A stretch of 54,403 nucleotides of DNA from Paenibacillus sabuli (GTDB lineage Bacteria > Bacillota > Bacilli > Paenibacillales > Paenibacillaceae). The position numbers and the translations under genes were made by a program. A model generated the notes under the pieces. That model saw only the letters and a list, made by a program, of their open reading frames with translations. It searched no databases and was not told the DNA's origin. Location: NCBI RefSeq assembly GCF_014705605.1, contig NZ_JACXIZ010000005.1:1-54403 (forward strand), given 5' to 3'. Below, one piece after another: positions 32,907-40,678 of the stretch (position 1 is the stretch's first letter; each line of letters begins with the position of its first letter).

Positions 32907-34931
32907 ATGACCACGACAACCATTACCCTGCTGCACGAGCGTTTCAGCGACTTCGCGATCGGGCCCTTCCCTTACGATCCGAAGCACTCGGCGCTCGGCG
33001 AATACCACTATTACCCCAATCCCGGCTATACGGGCGACTGGCACGACCCGGTCGTGTATTACGGCTGGCTCGGTCCGACCTGGATCGTCACCGAGTACGC
33101 CGGGGCCCATTACATGGAGCAGACGCGGCCGCAGGCGGCGATCCGTCCGGAATGGCCGCTGCTCGTCAAGGGCGATCCGAGCTGGCGCGACTATACGCTG
33201 CAGGCGCAGGTGCGGCCGCTCTCCACGGCGTCGCATACCGGCATCGTCTGCCGCTACCAGCACGGACGGCGCTACTACTTCCTCGGCCTCGAGGGCGGGC
33301 GGCTGCGTCTCCTGAAGCGCGATCAGGAGAGCGTGCACGAGCTGGCGTCGGCGGACTTCGCCTATGATTGCGATCACAGCTACGAGCTGCGCGTCGTCTG
33401 CGCGGGCGACAGGCTGCGCGGGTACGTCGACGGCGCGCTGCTGCTGGAGGCGCGGGACGGGGCGTATGCGCATGGCAAGATCGGCCTGTCGGCGCGGATG
33501 CCGGCCCAATATGCCGACGTGCAGGTGACGATGGAGCCAGCCGCGCATGCGGCGTGGCTGGCGGCGCGTCAGGTGGACGAGGCCGAGCTGGCGGAGCTGC
33601 GCGCCGCGCAGCCGCAGCCGCGGCTGTGGAAGGCGCTCGATCTGGGCGGGTACGGCACGGCCCGGGAGCTTCGCTTCGGCCACTTGCTCGGCACGGACGA
33701 GTGGCATATCGTGCTGGCCCAGCATCAGAAGCGCGGGCACAAGGACGCCTACGCCCATATCAGCTGCCTGACGGCGATCAATCTGGACGGCGAGGTGCTG
33801 TGGCAGCTCGGCGAGCCGAGTCCGCTGGACGATCATGCGCTGCTCTCGGCGGACTTGCCGCTGCAGATCTGCGACATCGACGGCGACGGCTTCGAGGAGG
33901 TGATCGTGGCGCGCAATTTCATGCTGATGATTCTCGACGGCCGCACCGGGCAGGTCAAGGCGCAGATCCGGACGCCGCGCTCGGACGCGCCGGACGAGAG
34001 CCTGTACGTCGTGCCGCACGGTGCGTACGCCTTCGACCGGATCAATGTCGACGCGATCCGCATCTGCAACTTCAGCGGCAACCCGCAGCCGACCGACATC
34101 CTGATCAAGGACCGCTACAGCCGCGTCTGGGCCTACAACAACAAGCTGGAGCCGCTCTGGCACTTCCACGAGGGCATTACCGGCCACTTCCCGTACACGG
34201 TGGACATCGACGGCGACGGGCGGGAGGAGATGTTCGTCGGCTATCATCTCGTCGATCACGACGGCACGCTGCTGGCGACGCTGCCGGTGGAGACTGATCA
34301 CACGGACGAGATCCTGATCGGCCGCTGGGATCCGGACGCGCCGGAGCCGCAGATCGCCATCGCCTCCGGCGACGAGGGCTTCATGATCGCCGACCTGCAG
34401 GGCCGGCTGCTGCGCAAGGAGATGATCGGTCACGCCCAGCGCGTCTCGATCGGCAACTATCGCCCCGACCTGGCCGGGCTGGAGATCTGCGTCACGACGT
34501 ACTGGGGCAATCAGGGGATCGTGTACCTGTTCGACTGCAAGGGCGAGCTGCTGCATCAGTTCGAGCCGACGAGCAACGGCAACGTCATCACCCCGGTCAA
34601 CTGGACCGGCGACGGCCGCGATCTCGTGCTGCTGAGCGGCAGCGTGCGCCACGGCGGCCTGATCGACGGGCACGGGCGGCGCGTCGTAGGCTTCCCCGAC
34701 GACGGCCATCCCGAGCAATGCGCCGAGGTGATCGACCTGACCGGCGACGGCCGCGACGAGATCGTGCTGTGGGACCGGCAGCGGCTCTACATCTACACCC
34801 AGGACCGCCCGGCCTCGGCAGACCCGGTCGTTGTGCCGCGGAAGTATCCGCACTACAATGCGTCCAACTATCGCGGCGAGTTCAACTATCCGGCGTCCGG
34901 GCTGCCGCAGGGGGACGGCGCGGGGAGCTGA
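32907..34931 (+). CDS. cytosolic ConA-like lectin plus FG-GAP beta-propeller protein (674 aa)
   Basis: Residues about 85-210 look like a concanavalin-A/LamG-type sandwich (WRDYTLQAQVRPLSTASHTG, then YYFLGLEGGRLRLLKRD and LRGYVDGALLLEA). Residues about 220-674 form a propeller with calcium loops DIDGDGFEEV near 323, DIDGDGREEM near 432 and LTGDGRDEIV near 611. The propeller is related to the whole protein at 499-1752. There is no signal peptide. TAGGAGGT lies 6 nt before ATG 32907. It shares the binding-protein transcript, so a role with the same carbohydrate is likely. It might be a lyase or hydrolase related to family 11 polysaccharide lyases, but no catalytic residues are assigned. Confidence 0.85.
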   Translation: MTTTTITLLHERFSDFAIGPFPYDPKHSALGEYHYYPNPGYTGDWHDPVVYYGWLGPTWIVTEYAGAHYMEQTRPQAAIRPEWPLLVKGDPSWRDYTLQAQVRPLSTASHTGIVCRYQHGRRYYFLGLEGGRLRLLKRDQESVHELASADFAYDCDHSYELRVVCAGDRLRGYVDGALLLEARDGAYAHGKIGLSARMPAQYADVQVTMEPAAHAAWLAARQVDEAELAELRAAQPQPRLWKALDLGGYGTARELRFGHLLGTDEWHIVLAQHQKRGHKDAYAHISCLTAINLDGEVLWQLGEPSPLDDHALLSADLPLQICDIDGDGFEEVIVARNFMLMILDGRTGQVKAQIRTPRSDAPDESLYVVPHGAYAFDRINVDAIRICNFSGNPQPTDILIKDRYSRVWAYNNKLEPLWHFHEGITGHFPYTVDIDGDGREEMFVGYHLVDHDGTLLATLPVETDHTDEILIGRWDPDAPEPQIAIASGDEGFMIADLQGRLLRKEMIGHAQRVSIGNYRPDLAGLEICVTTYWGNQGIVYLFDCKGELLHQFEPTSNGNVITPVNWTGDGRDLVLLSGSVRHGGLIDGHGRRVVGFPDDGHPEQCAEVIDLTGDGRDEIVLWDRQRLYIYTQDRPASADPVVVPRKYPHYNASNYRGEFNYPASGLPQGDGAGS

Positions 34932-34974
34932 GCGGAGGGCGTATAAGCTGACACGTCGCATGAGAGGGAATAGG

Positions 34975-35077
34975 GGCAGAGCATGCCCCCTGCCGAAGCT
35001 ATGGGCAGAGCACGCCCGCAGAAGCTATGGGCAGAGCACGCCCGCAGAAGCTATGGGCAGAGCACGCCTGCAGAAGC
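34975..35077. repeat. 26-bp tandem repeat, about 3.5 copies
   Basis: Units starting at 34995, 35021 and 35047 read GAAGCTATGGGCAGAGCACG followed by CCCGCA or CCTGCA; a partial unit precedes them at about 34975. The first two full units are identical. Located just after the FG-GAP gene. The open frames crossing it are not convincing genes. Confidence 0.85.
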
Positions 35078-35129
35078 GCCGCACAGGGAGACTTGTGCGG
35101 CGTTTTGGCTGGGATCGCAGCGCGCGGGG

Positions 35130-35240
35130 GAGGCATGGAGGGTCAACGGATGGTGTTCACGGATGGTCATGGAGGGCATGGAAGGTTAACGGATGGTCAT
35201 GGAAGGCATGGAGGTCATGGAGGTCATGGAGGGCCATGAA
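35130..35240. repeat. short GGTCATGGAGG / GGTTAACGGAT simple repeats
   Basis: A run built from CATGGAGGTCATGGAGGTCA, ACGGATGGTCATGG and GGCATGGAAGG words with period near 11-12. Non-coding as far as I can see. Confidence 0.6.
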
Positions 35241-35243
35241 GGG

Positions 35244-35440
35244 GCGGCGGGCTAGCGCAAACTGTAAAAATACAGTAGAATGAATCGAAAAAATGAGTAG
35301 AGGATGCTGAACTGCATAAATACAGTTTATTTCACCGATTTCGGCCAATTTGGCGCCGAGGGGCCATTTTAAACTGTATTTTTGCAGTTCGTGAAGCGAA
35401 TTTCCGAGAAACTGACGATTTGAACTGCATTTTTGCAGTT
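35244..35440. repeat. hairpin-rich ACTGYA repeat element, copy 1
   Basis: A 197-bp block aligned without gaps to 41471-41667; I count 16 mismatches, about 92 % identity. It contains four small palindromes (ACTGTAAAAATACAGT, ACTGCATAAATACAGT, AACTGTATTTTTGCAGTT, AACTGCATTTTTGCAGTT). Homology to copy 2 continues, with an insertion or deletion of about 60 bp, into the HAD gene. The stretch 35441-35629 is the leader of that gene; nothing else was seen in it. Confidence 0.9.
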
Positions 35441-35629
35441 CAGCGTGTTTGAGCGTGCAGTTGAGCGTGATGGGAGCATTAGGACGTGTTGGGACGTGCG
35501 TGCCGGGGGCTGCCCGGCAGAAGGCGCGCGAGTGTCGAACCCGGATTAGTCGAATCTGGCTTGGACGAGGTCGCCTCCGGGCGCCCAATTTCGCTTCGAA
35601 GCCGCAGAACAAGAAAGGATGTGGGAGTG

Positions 35630-36211
35630 ATGAAGCCGCAGCTTGTATTGGACGTGGCCGGCGTGCTGGTCGAGAATTTGTCTCCAGGCTATTGGCAGGC
35701 GCTGGGTCGACTGTCCGGCGATGCGCCTGAGGAGCTGCGCGCGGCCTTCAAGCGCGAGCTTCGGGCCGGGCTGTGGTCGGGGGCGGTGCCGGAAGCGGAA
35801 TTCTGGCATTGGCTGCAGGCACGCTGCCCCGGCGTCGATACGGCGACCGCCCGGCGGCTGCTCCGGGCGCAGCTGCAGCCGCTCCCTGCGCTGGCGCGGC
35901 TGCACGCCTGGAGCCGCCTGGCGGATGTGCATCTGCTCAGCAACCATCGCGCGGAGTGGCTGGCGGAGCCACTGCGGCAGGTCGCGCCGCTGCTGGCGAG
36001 CGCGACGATCTCCAGCGCCGCCGGCTGCCGCAAGCCGGAGCCGGCGATCTATCGACTTGCCGCTGCAGGCCTGCGTCCGGGGCCGGTCGTCTATGTGGAC
36101 GACCAGCAGCGCAATCTAGCGCCCGCAGCAACGCTCGGCTGGACGACGGTGCTGGCGGAGTCGGACGGAGCGTGGATCGGCCGGGTAGATCGGCTGCTTG
36201 CGGAAGGTTAG
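35630..36211 (+). CDS. HAD-superfamily hydrolase (193 aa)
   Basis: All four HAD motifs can be placed: motif I LVLDVAGVLVE (nucleophile D7; the second Asp of DxD is replaced, as in YihX-like members with DxGGVL), motif II HLLSNH, motif III lysine in CRKPEPAIYRLA, and motif IV VVYVDDQQRNLAPAATLGW. Probably a small-molecule phosphatase of subfamily IA. Start ATG 35630 matches the conserved start of the truncated copy at 41794. It belongs to the left copy of a duplicated segment and is the intact version. Confidence 0.88.
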   Translation: MKPQLVLDVAGVLVENLSPGYWQALGRLSGDAPEELRAAFKRELRAGLWSGAVPEAEFWHWLQARCPGVDTATARRLLRAQLQPLPALARLHAWSRLADVHLLSNHRAEWLAEPLRQVAPLLASATISSAAGCRKPEPAIYRLAAAGLRPGPVVYVDDQQRNLAPAATLGWTTVLAESDGAWIGRVDRLLAEG

Positions 36212-36222
36212 CCGTGCCTGGC

Positions 36223-36249
36223 AGAAGGATGCTCCTTTTTTGCGCATCC
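36223..36249 (+). terminator. possible terminator after the HAD gene
   Basis: The short hairpin AAGGA-TGC-TCCTT is followed directly by a T-run (AAGGATGCTCCTTTTTT). GGATGC (36227) can alternatively pair with GCATCC (36244). It lies between the convergent HAD and marR genes. Confidence 0.45.
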
Positions 36250-36273
36250 CCAACATACGTTCTCAGCGCGTAT

Positions 36274-36723
36274 TTAGACGGAAGGGTCTCCCTTGGTCCT
36301 CTCTGCCAGCTTCGTGATCGATTCAATGTCCGCATCGGTCAGCTGGTCCAGAAAATACGTGCGTATGGCCTTGGAGACGACGGGCAGGGCTTCTGCCAAG
36401 GCCGACTGTCCGGCAGCGGTAATGCTCACTTCAATTCCGCGCTCTGTAGCCAGCGGCTTTCTCTGCACGAGCCCCCGTTTTTCCATTCGCGTCAGATGAT
36501 GCGACAGCCGGCTCTTGTCCCATTCCATCGAGTCGGCCAGCTCTTGCTGACGCAGCTTGCCGCCTCCCAGCTGGACTAACCGATCCAAGACTCCGAAATC
36601 GCCCTCCGATAATCCCGTGTGCGCCGACATGTCTGCTACGACACGACCGAAGATTCGCTTGAAGGTACCTTTCCACAGGTTCCATATTCGCATTTCCTGC
36701 TCGTTCAATTCATTAGTATCCAT
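36274..36723 (-). CDS. MarR-family transcriptional regulator (149 aa)
   Basis: A winged-helix repressor: GDFGVLDRLVQLGGGKLRQQ, recognition-helix region ADSMEWDKSRLSHHLTRMEK, then wing RGLVQRKPLATERGIEVSIT. Normal length. It is divergent from the aldo/keto reductase gene at 36944, with four palindromic boxes in the 220-bp gap, so it very probably represses that gene and perhaps itself in response to a reactive or phenolic compound (the ligand is an inference from the family). Confidence 0.93.
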   Translation of the reverse strand: MDTNELNEQEMRIWNLWKGTFKRIFGRVVADMSAHTGLSEGDFGVLDRLVQLGGGKLRQQELADSMEWDKSRLSHHLTRMEKRGLVQRKPLATERGIEVSITAAGQSALAEALPVVSKAIRTYFLDQLTDADIESITKLAERTKGDPSV

Positions 36724-36739
36724 GTCGGTATCATATCAT

Positions 36740-36869
36740 GGTTGACGTATCAACCACAAGATGGTATAGTGCTCTAAGGTTGATGCGTCAACCTAAAGCC
36801 GATATAGCACTCTAAGTTTGGTGTGACAACCAAAGGCAATATAGGGCTTTAAGGTTGATGTGACGACCT
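36740..36869. promoter_or_regulatory. four tandem palindromic operators (MarR-type) in a repeated promoter unit
   Basis: Boxes: GGTTGACGTATCAACC (36740-36755), AGGTTGATGCGTCAACCT (36777-36794), TTTGGTGTGACAACCAAA (36817-36834) and AGGTTGATGTGACGACCT (36852-36869). Centres are 35-40 bp apart. TATAGTGCTCTAA, TATAGCACTCTAA and TATAGGGCTTTAA separate them, so an entire promoter-operator unit is repeated. Confidence 0.85.
36742..36770 (+). promoter_or_regulatory. predicted promoter P1 of the aldo/keto reductase gene
   Basis: TTGACG (36742-36747), a 17-bp spacer and TATAGT (36765-36770). The -35 lies inside the first palindrome. A second set (TTGATG 36780, 17 bp, TATAGC 36803) and a third (TTGGTG 36818, 16 bp, TATAGG 36840) follow in the repeated unit. 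Confidence 0.65.
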
Positions 36870-36943
36870 GAGGTTGCGGCAGTGGCCACTGCGCATTAAT
36901 GCTTGCATCATCTTCCCCATTATCGTTGAGGAGTTGTTGGGAT

Positions 36944-37915
36944 ATGGACTATGTAAAACTTGGACGATCAGGCTTGGAGGTGTCGAAGCTATGCCTGGGT
37001 TGCATGAGCTTCGGGGTGCCTGAGCGCGGCAATGCCCCTTGGTCGCTGGATGAAGAGCAGAGCAGGCCGATAATTAAAAAGGCGATTGATTTGGGCATTA
37101 ACTTTTTCAGTACCGCCAATATGTATTCCGACGGGACGAGCGAAGAAATGGTCGGGCGAGCCTTGCATGACTACGCTCGTCGTGACGAGGTGGTCATAGC
37201 CACGAAAGTATTCGTTCCGATGCGTCAAGGTCCGAATGCGATGGGACTCTCCCGCAAAGCCATCCTGACCGAGGTGGACAACAGCCTGAGAAGACTCGGA
37301 ACGGACTACATCGACTTGTACCAGATTCATCGCTGGGATCCGCACACGCCGATTGAAGAGACGATGGAGACGCTGCACGAGGTTGTGAAAGCCGGCAAAG
37401 CCAGATATATCGGCGCCTCCTCCATGTCGGCCTGGCAGTTCGCCAAAGCCCAGCATGTCGCGGTGCAGAATGGCTGGACGCGGTTCATCTCCATGGAGAA
37501 CAGATTGAACTTGCTCTATCGGGAAGAAGAAAGAGAAATGCTCCCCTTGTGCAAAGATGAAGGCGTCGGTGTTACGCCATACTTGCCCTTGGCGGCCGGA
37601 CGATTAACCCGCGATTGGAGTGATCGGACCGCGCGATCCGAGCAGGATCAGGTGGCCCAAGCGTTATTCGCGAAGACGGCAGCGGCTGACCGCAAAATAG
37701 CGGAAAGAGTGGCGGAGGTTGCCGCTGATCGAGGTGTATCACGCGCGCAGATTGCCCTGGCCTGGTTATGGCAAAAAGAGGAGGTCGCAGCGCCGATTGT
37801 CGGCTCGACCAAGATGAGCCACCTGGACGAGGCGGTGTCGGCGCTGTCGGTCACATTGTCAACGGAGGAAGTCGAGCGGTTGGAAGAGCTGTATGTGCCG
37901 CATCCGCTCGTGTAA
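36944..37915 (+). CDS. aldo/keto reductase (323 aa), catalytic Asp replaced by Ser
   Basis: An NADPH-dependent (beta/alpha)8 reductase. Visible: MDYVKLGRSGLEVSKLCLGC, the tyrosine in TANMYSDGTSEEMVGRAL, lysine in VVIATKVFVP, histidine in LYQIHRWDPHTPIEETMETL, and the cofactor region AAPIVGSTKMSHLDEAVSAL. The tetrad aspartate, normally in FFDTAN, is serine here (FFSTAN). Start ATG 36944 with GAGGAG 10 nt upstream; an earlier in-frame ATG (36899) is less likely. It is divergent from marR and under several operators. It ends shortly before the histidine-kinase remnant. Confidence 0.92.
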   Translation: MDYVKLGRSGLEVSKLCLGCMSFGVPERGNAPWSLDEEQSRPIIKKAIDLGINFFSTANMYSDGTSEEMVGRALHDYARRDEVVIATKVFVPMRQGPNAMGLSRKAILTEVDNSLRRLGTDYIDLYQIHRWDPHTPIEETMETLHEVVKAGKARYIGASSMSAWQFAKAQHVAVQNGWTRFISMENRLNLLYREEEREMLPLCKDEGVGVTPYLPLAAGRLTRDWSDRTARSEQDQVAQALFAKTAAADRKIAERVAEVAADRGVSRAQIALAWLWQKEEVAAPIVGSTKMSHLDEAVSALSVTLSTEEVERLEELYVPHPLV

Positions 37916-37948
37916 AACGTTCACTTTCAAGCAGAATCGACTGATCAA

Positions 37949-38065
37949 GGCGCGGCGGCATGGCTTGTCCTGTCACGGCAGTCCCTGCTTCCGATTAGGG
38001 GGCAGGGACAGGCTGCGGTCGATGGTGTGCTGGTTCTGACTGAATGGGATTTCGAGCGCGACGGT
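37949..38065 (+). pseudogene. 117-bp fragment of the histidine kinase gene at 42137
   Basis: Aligned without gaps to 42203-42319, with 12 mismatches by my count (about 90 % identity). In frame it reads AAWLVLSRQSLLPIRGQGQA then AVDGVLVLTEWDFERDG, which corresponds to the end of the first membrane helix and the start of the extracellular domain of the full kinase. Sequence on both sides is unrelated to the kinase gene. Confidence 0.9.
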
Positions 38066-38074
38066 AAATGACAA

Positions 38075-38108
38075 ACAGGTGCGGGAGATTGCCGAGGCCT
38101 GTTTTTTA
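38075..38108 (+). terminator. possible terminator
   Basis: ACAGGT (38075-38080) pairs with GCCTGT (38097-38102, one G-T pair) and is followed by TTTTTT. It lies just after the kinase fragment. The stretch 38109-38307 shows nothing recognisable. Confidence 0.4.
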
Positions 38109-38307
38109 TTTGCGTTACATTGCCATGCACCCGCTGTATATAATTTCATTTCATGCAGGGGGTCTGCCTTGATAAATGAGATATGATTCATTCACACACG
38201 GTGAGCTCGCGCTACGCGTCGCACTTGTTCGAACGCTTTTATCGAAGGGCTTGCATCTATCCGAAACAGAGAAGCTGCATTTGGTATTTTTCACTGTAAT
38301 GCGGGAT

Positions 38308-38359
38308 TTGACAAAGCAGAAAAGCGGTGACATAATTTATATTGAATAAAAAATTCAAT
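38308..38359 (+). promoter_or_regulatory. promoter and TetR-type operator of the OYE operon
   Basis: TTGACA (38308-38313), a 17-bp spacer and CATAAT (38331-38336), a near-ideal promoter. The palindrome ATTGAATAAAAAATTCAAT (38341-38359) sits at the expected transcription start. The same order, TTGACAAAGCAG then TTGAATAAA-N2-ATTTAATC, precedes the tetR gene at 40679, so the repressor probably controls both. Confidence 0.8.
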
Positions 38360-38418
38360 CAAAAAACTGTACAAGAAAATGTCGTGCTTCCAAATCTTAA
38401 GGAAAAGAAGGGATTCAA

Positions 38419-39534
38419 TTGAAGGATGAGTTTCTGCCACTGTTCGAACCTTTCGATTTGACGAGTGGAGTTCAGCTAAGGAACAGAATTGTGATGGCGC
38501 CCATGACCCATACGGCGTCCCATTTGGACGGCTCTGTTTCAGAAGTCGAAATCAACTATTATGTGCGACGCGCAAGAGGGATCGGTATGCTTATAACGGG
38601 TTCAGCATCGGTTATGGCAAACGGAGGTTTTCCGGGATCAGCAACGGCCGACCGAGACGAGTTGATCCCGGGCTTGCGCAATCTCGCTTCTGCGGTCCGA
38701 AGCGTAGGCGCAAAAGCTGTATTGCAAATCGCTCATGGCGGCCACAAATGTCCGCCGTCTATAGATGATATTGTGGGTCCGAGCTCCGTCCCCGAGCCTA
38801 AAGAAGGTGCGATTGTCCCGCGTGAGTTGACCGCCGAAGAAATCCCGGGCATGATCCGTGCTTTCGGAGAGGCGACAAGACGAGCGATTGAAGCGGGTTT
38901 TGACGGAGTGGAGATCCACGGCGCCAACGGATTTCTCATTCAACAGTTCTATTCGCCTCATACGAATAGGCGTGATGACGAGTGGGGAGGATCAAGGCAA
39001 AACCGTATGAGATTCCCTCTGGAAGTGGTAGATGAGGTTAGGCGTGTCGTAGAGCTGCATGCCAAACCATCATTTATTGTTGGTTATCGGATAACGCCTG
39101 AAGAAGCCGAGACACCAGGCATTACGATGGATGACACGTTGGCGCTCGTCCAGGCTCTTGTGTTGAAGAAGTTGGATTATCTCCATATTTCACAGACTGA
39201 CATGTGGTCGGGTTCTCAGCGTGCGAATGGCGACACTCGACCATGCATTGAAATCATTAAAGAACACGCTGGCAATCTTCCCATTATCGGAGTCGGGTCG
39301 ATTCGTACAGCTGAAAATGCCGCTCATGCATTACAAGCGGGAGTCCCTCTGATTGCTTTGGGAAGAGAGCTTATTATGGACCCTGAATGGCTGAAGAAAA
39401 TCGCACAAGGTCGCGAAGAGGATATCAAAACAAAGCTGGCCAAGACGGATCAACTCCAATTGGAGATACCCGATTCATTGTGGGGGGTTATTATGCGTAT
39501 GCCCGGCTGGTTCCCTTTCGAAACGGAAGCATGA
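38419..39534 (+). CDS. NADH:flavin oxidoreductase / old yellow enzyme family (371 aa), TTG start
   Basis: An FMN-dependent ene-reductase-type TIM barrel. Visible: LRNRIVMAPMTHTASHLDGS, AVLQIAHGGHK, the substrate-binding pair H167 and N170 in VEIHGANGFLIQQFYSPHTN followed by RRDDEWGGS, and the FMN-phosphate region IGVGSIRTAENAAHALQAG. There is no C-terminal Fe-S/NADH half, so it is a single-domain member. Translation must begin at TTG 38419, with AGAAGGGA 6 nt upstream; no ATG fits. First gene of an AT-richer operon, likely acquired. Substrate unknown; electrophilic alkenes are usual. Confidence 0.92.
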   Translation: MKDEFLPLFEPFDLTSGVQLRNRIVMAPMTHTASHLDGSVSEVEINYYVRRARGIGMLITGSASVMANGGFPGSATADRDELIPGLRNLASAVRSVGAKAVLQIAHGGHKCPPSIDDIVGPSSVPEPKEGAIVPRELTAEEIPGMIRAFGEATRRAIEAGFDGVEIHGANGFLIQQFYSPHTNRRDDEWGGSRQNRMRFPLEVVDEVRRVVELHAKPSFIVGYRITPEEAETPGITMDDTLALVQALVLKKLDYLHISQTDMWSGSQRANGDTRPCIEIIKEHAGNLPIIGVGSIRTAENAAHALQAGVPLIALGRELIMDPEWLKKIAQGREEDIKTKLAKTDQLQLEIPDSLWGVIMRMPGWFPFETEA

Positions 39535-39574
39535 GTGAACGATGAGCCATTTACATCACAAGGAGGTAATTGCA

Positions 39575-40594
39575 ATGCGAGGAAAAGGGATTACGTATGA
39601 AACAGGATTTATTAATGAATCGGGCACCATCACCCGTAAAAGCTTCGATTCCGCAATCGTCGAGCGTGAGATGCGCATCATCCGGGAAGACCTGCACTGC
39701 AATGCGGTCCGGATCACTGGCGGCGATGCGGATCGTTTGGAGATGGCGGCCAGATTCGCAGCCAATGCCGGATTGGAGGTATGGTTTTGCCCTTTCACAT
39801 GCGGACTGACCATCGACGAGCAATCCGACTTTATCGTCGATTGTGCAGAGCGTGCCGAGCGGATACGTCAGCAGGGAGCGGAGGTCGTATTTCTCACCGG
39901 ATCTGAGATTAGCCTTTTTACTGTCGGGTTTCTGCCTGGCGAAACCCTTCAAGAGAGACTGTCCGTGTTTGCTGCTCCAGAGCGGCTTCGTGAGGTCTTG
40001 GCTACCATTCCCGCGCAAATTAATAGGTTTTTAAGCAAGGTCGTCGGGCTTGTTCGGGAAAGATTCGGTGGAAAGATCAGCTATGCCTCGCTTCCTTTTG
40101 AAGGGGTGGATTGGTCGCCCTTTGACATCGTTTCGACCGATGGCGGCTACAGGTCCGCCGAGGTTGCCGACCAATTGATCGCCGGCACGCGAGCTTTGCT
40201 GGCTATGGGAAAACCAGCAGCTATAACGGAATTCGGGTGCACCACTTACCGTGGCGCGGCTGACCTGGGCGGACGCGGCGACAAGATCATTGTGTGGGAC
40301 GATGCAGGCAGACCGCTCAGACTCAATGGCAGCTATATCCGTGACGAGGCTGAACAAGCCGAATATATTCGTGAATTGCTGGACATTTACAACAGGGAAG
40401 GGGTCGACTACACGTTTGTATGTTCTTTCGCATACTATCATCTGCCACACCGCAGCGATCCTCTAGAAGACTTGGATATGGCCAGCTTCGGGATTGTGAA
40501 GATTTTTGAAGACCGTATGGGTGATACGTATCCCGACATGCCTTGGGAACCCAAGCTGGCATTTGCCGCTCTCGCTGACTACTATCGCGGTTGA
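39575..40594 (+). CDS. predicted TIM-barrel (glycosidase-fold) protein of unknown function (339 aa)
   Basis: The protein begins MRGKGITYETGFINESGTIT and shows barrel strands such as DLHCNAVRITGG, GLEVWFCPFTCG, VVFLTGSEISLF, KISYASLPFEGVDW and PAAITEFGCTTY. Two glutamates stand at strand ends (E111 in TGSE, E219 in TEFG), the arrangement of retaining clan-A glycosidases. I have a vague recollection that similar actinobacterial proteins are labelled abortive infection protein; that label is unverified. Start ATG 39575 with AAGGAGGT 7 nt upstream, 40 bp after the OYE gene and so probably co-transcribed with it. No signal peptide. Confidence 0.8.
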   Translation: MRGKGITYETGFINESGTITRKSFDSAIVEREMRIIREDLHCNAVRITGGDADRLEMAARFAANAGLEVWFCPFTCGLTIDEQSDFIVDCAERAERIRQQGAEVVFLTGSEISLFTVGFLPGETLQERLSVFAAPERLREVLATIPAQINRFLSKVVGLVRERFGGKISYASLPFEGVDWSPFDIVSTDGGYRSAEVADQLIAGTRALLAMGKPAAITEFGCTTYRGAADLGGRGDKIIVWDDAGRPLRLNGSYIRDEAEQAEYIRELLDIYNREGVDYTFVCSFAYYHLPHRSDPLEDLDMASFGIVKIFEDRMGDTYPDMPWEPKLAFAALADYYRG

Positions 40595-40612
40595 TCACCT
40601 CTTCGCTTGCGA

Positions 40613-40670
40613 TTGACAAAGCAGGATGGCGGTATAATAATGATTTATAGTTGAATAAACCATTTAATCA
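40613..40670 (+). promoter_or_regulatory. promoter and operator of the tetR gene
   Basis: TTGACA (40613-40618) with AT-rich -10 candidates (TATAAT 40633, 14-bp spacer; AATAAT 40636, 17-bp spacer). TTGAATAAACCATTTAATCA (40651-40670) is an imperfect version of the OYE operator. Confidence 0.65.
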
Positions 40671-40678
40671 TTATTGGG

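Noticed and set aside
32901-34961. 686-codon reverse open frame
   Set aside because: Shadow of the FG-GAP gene at 32907.
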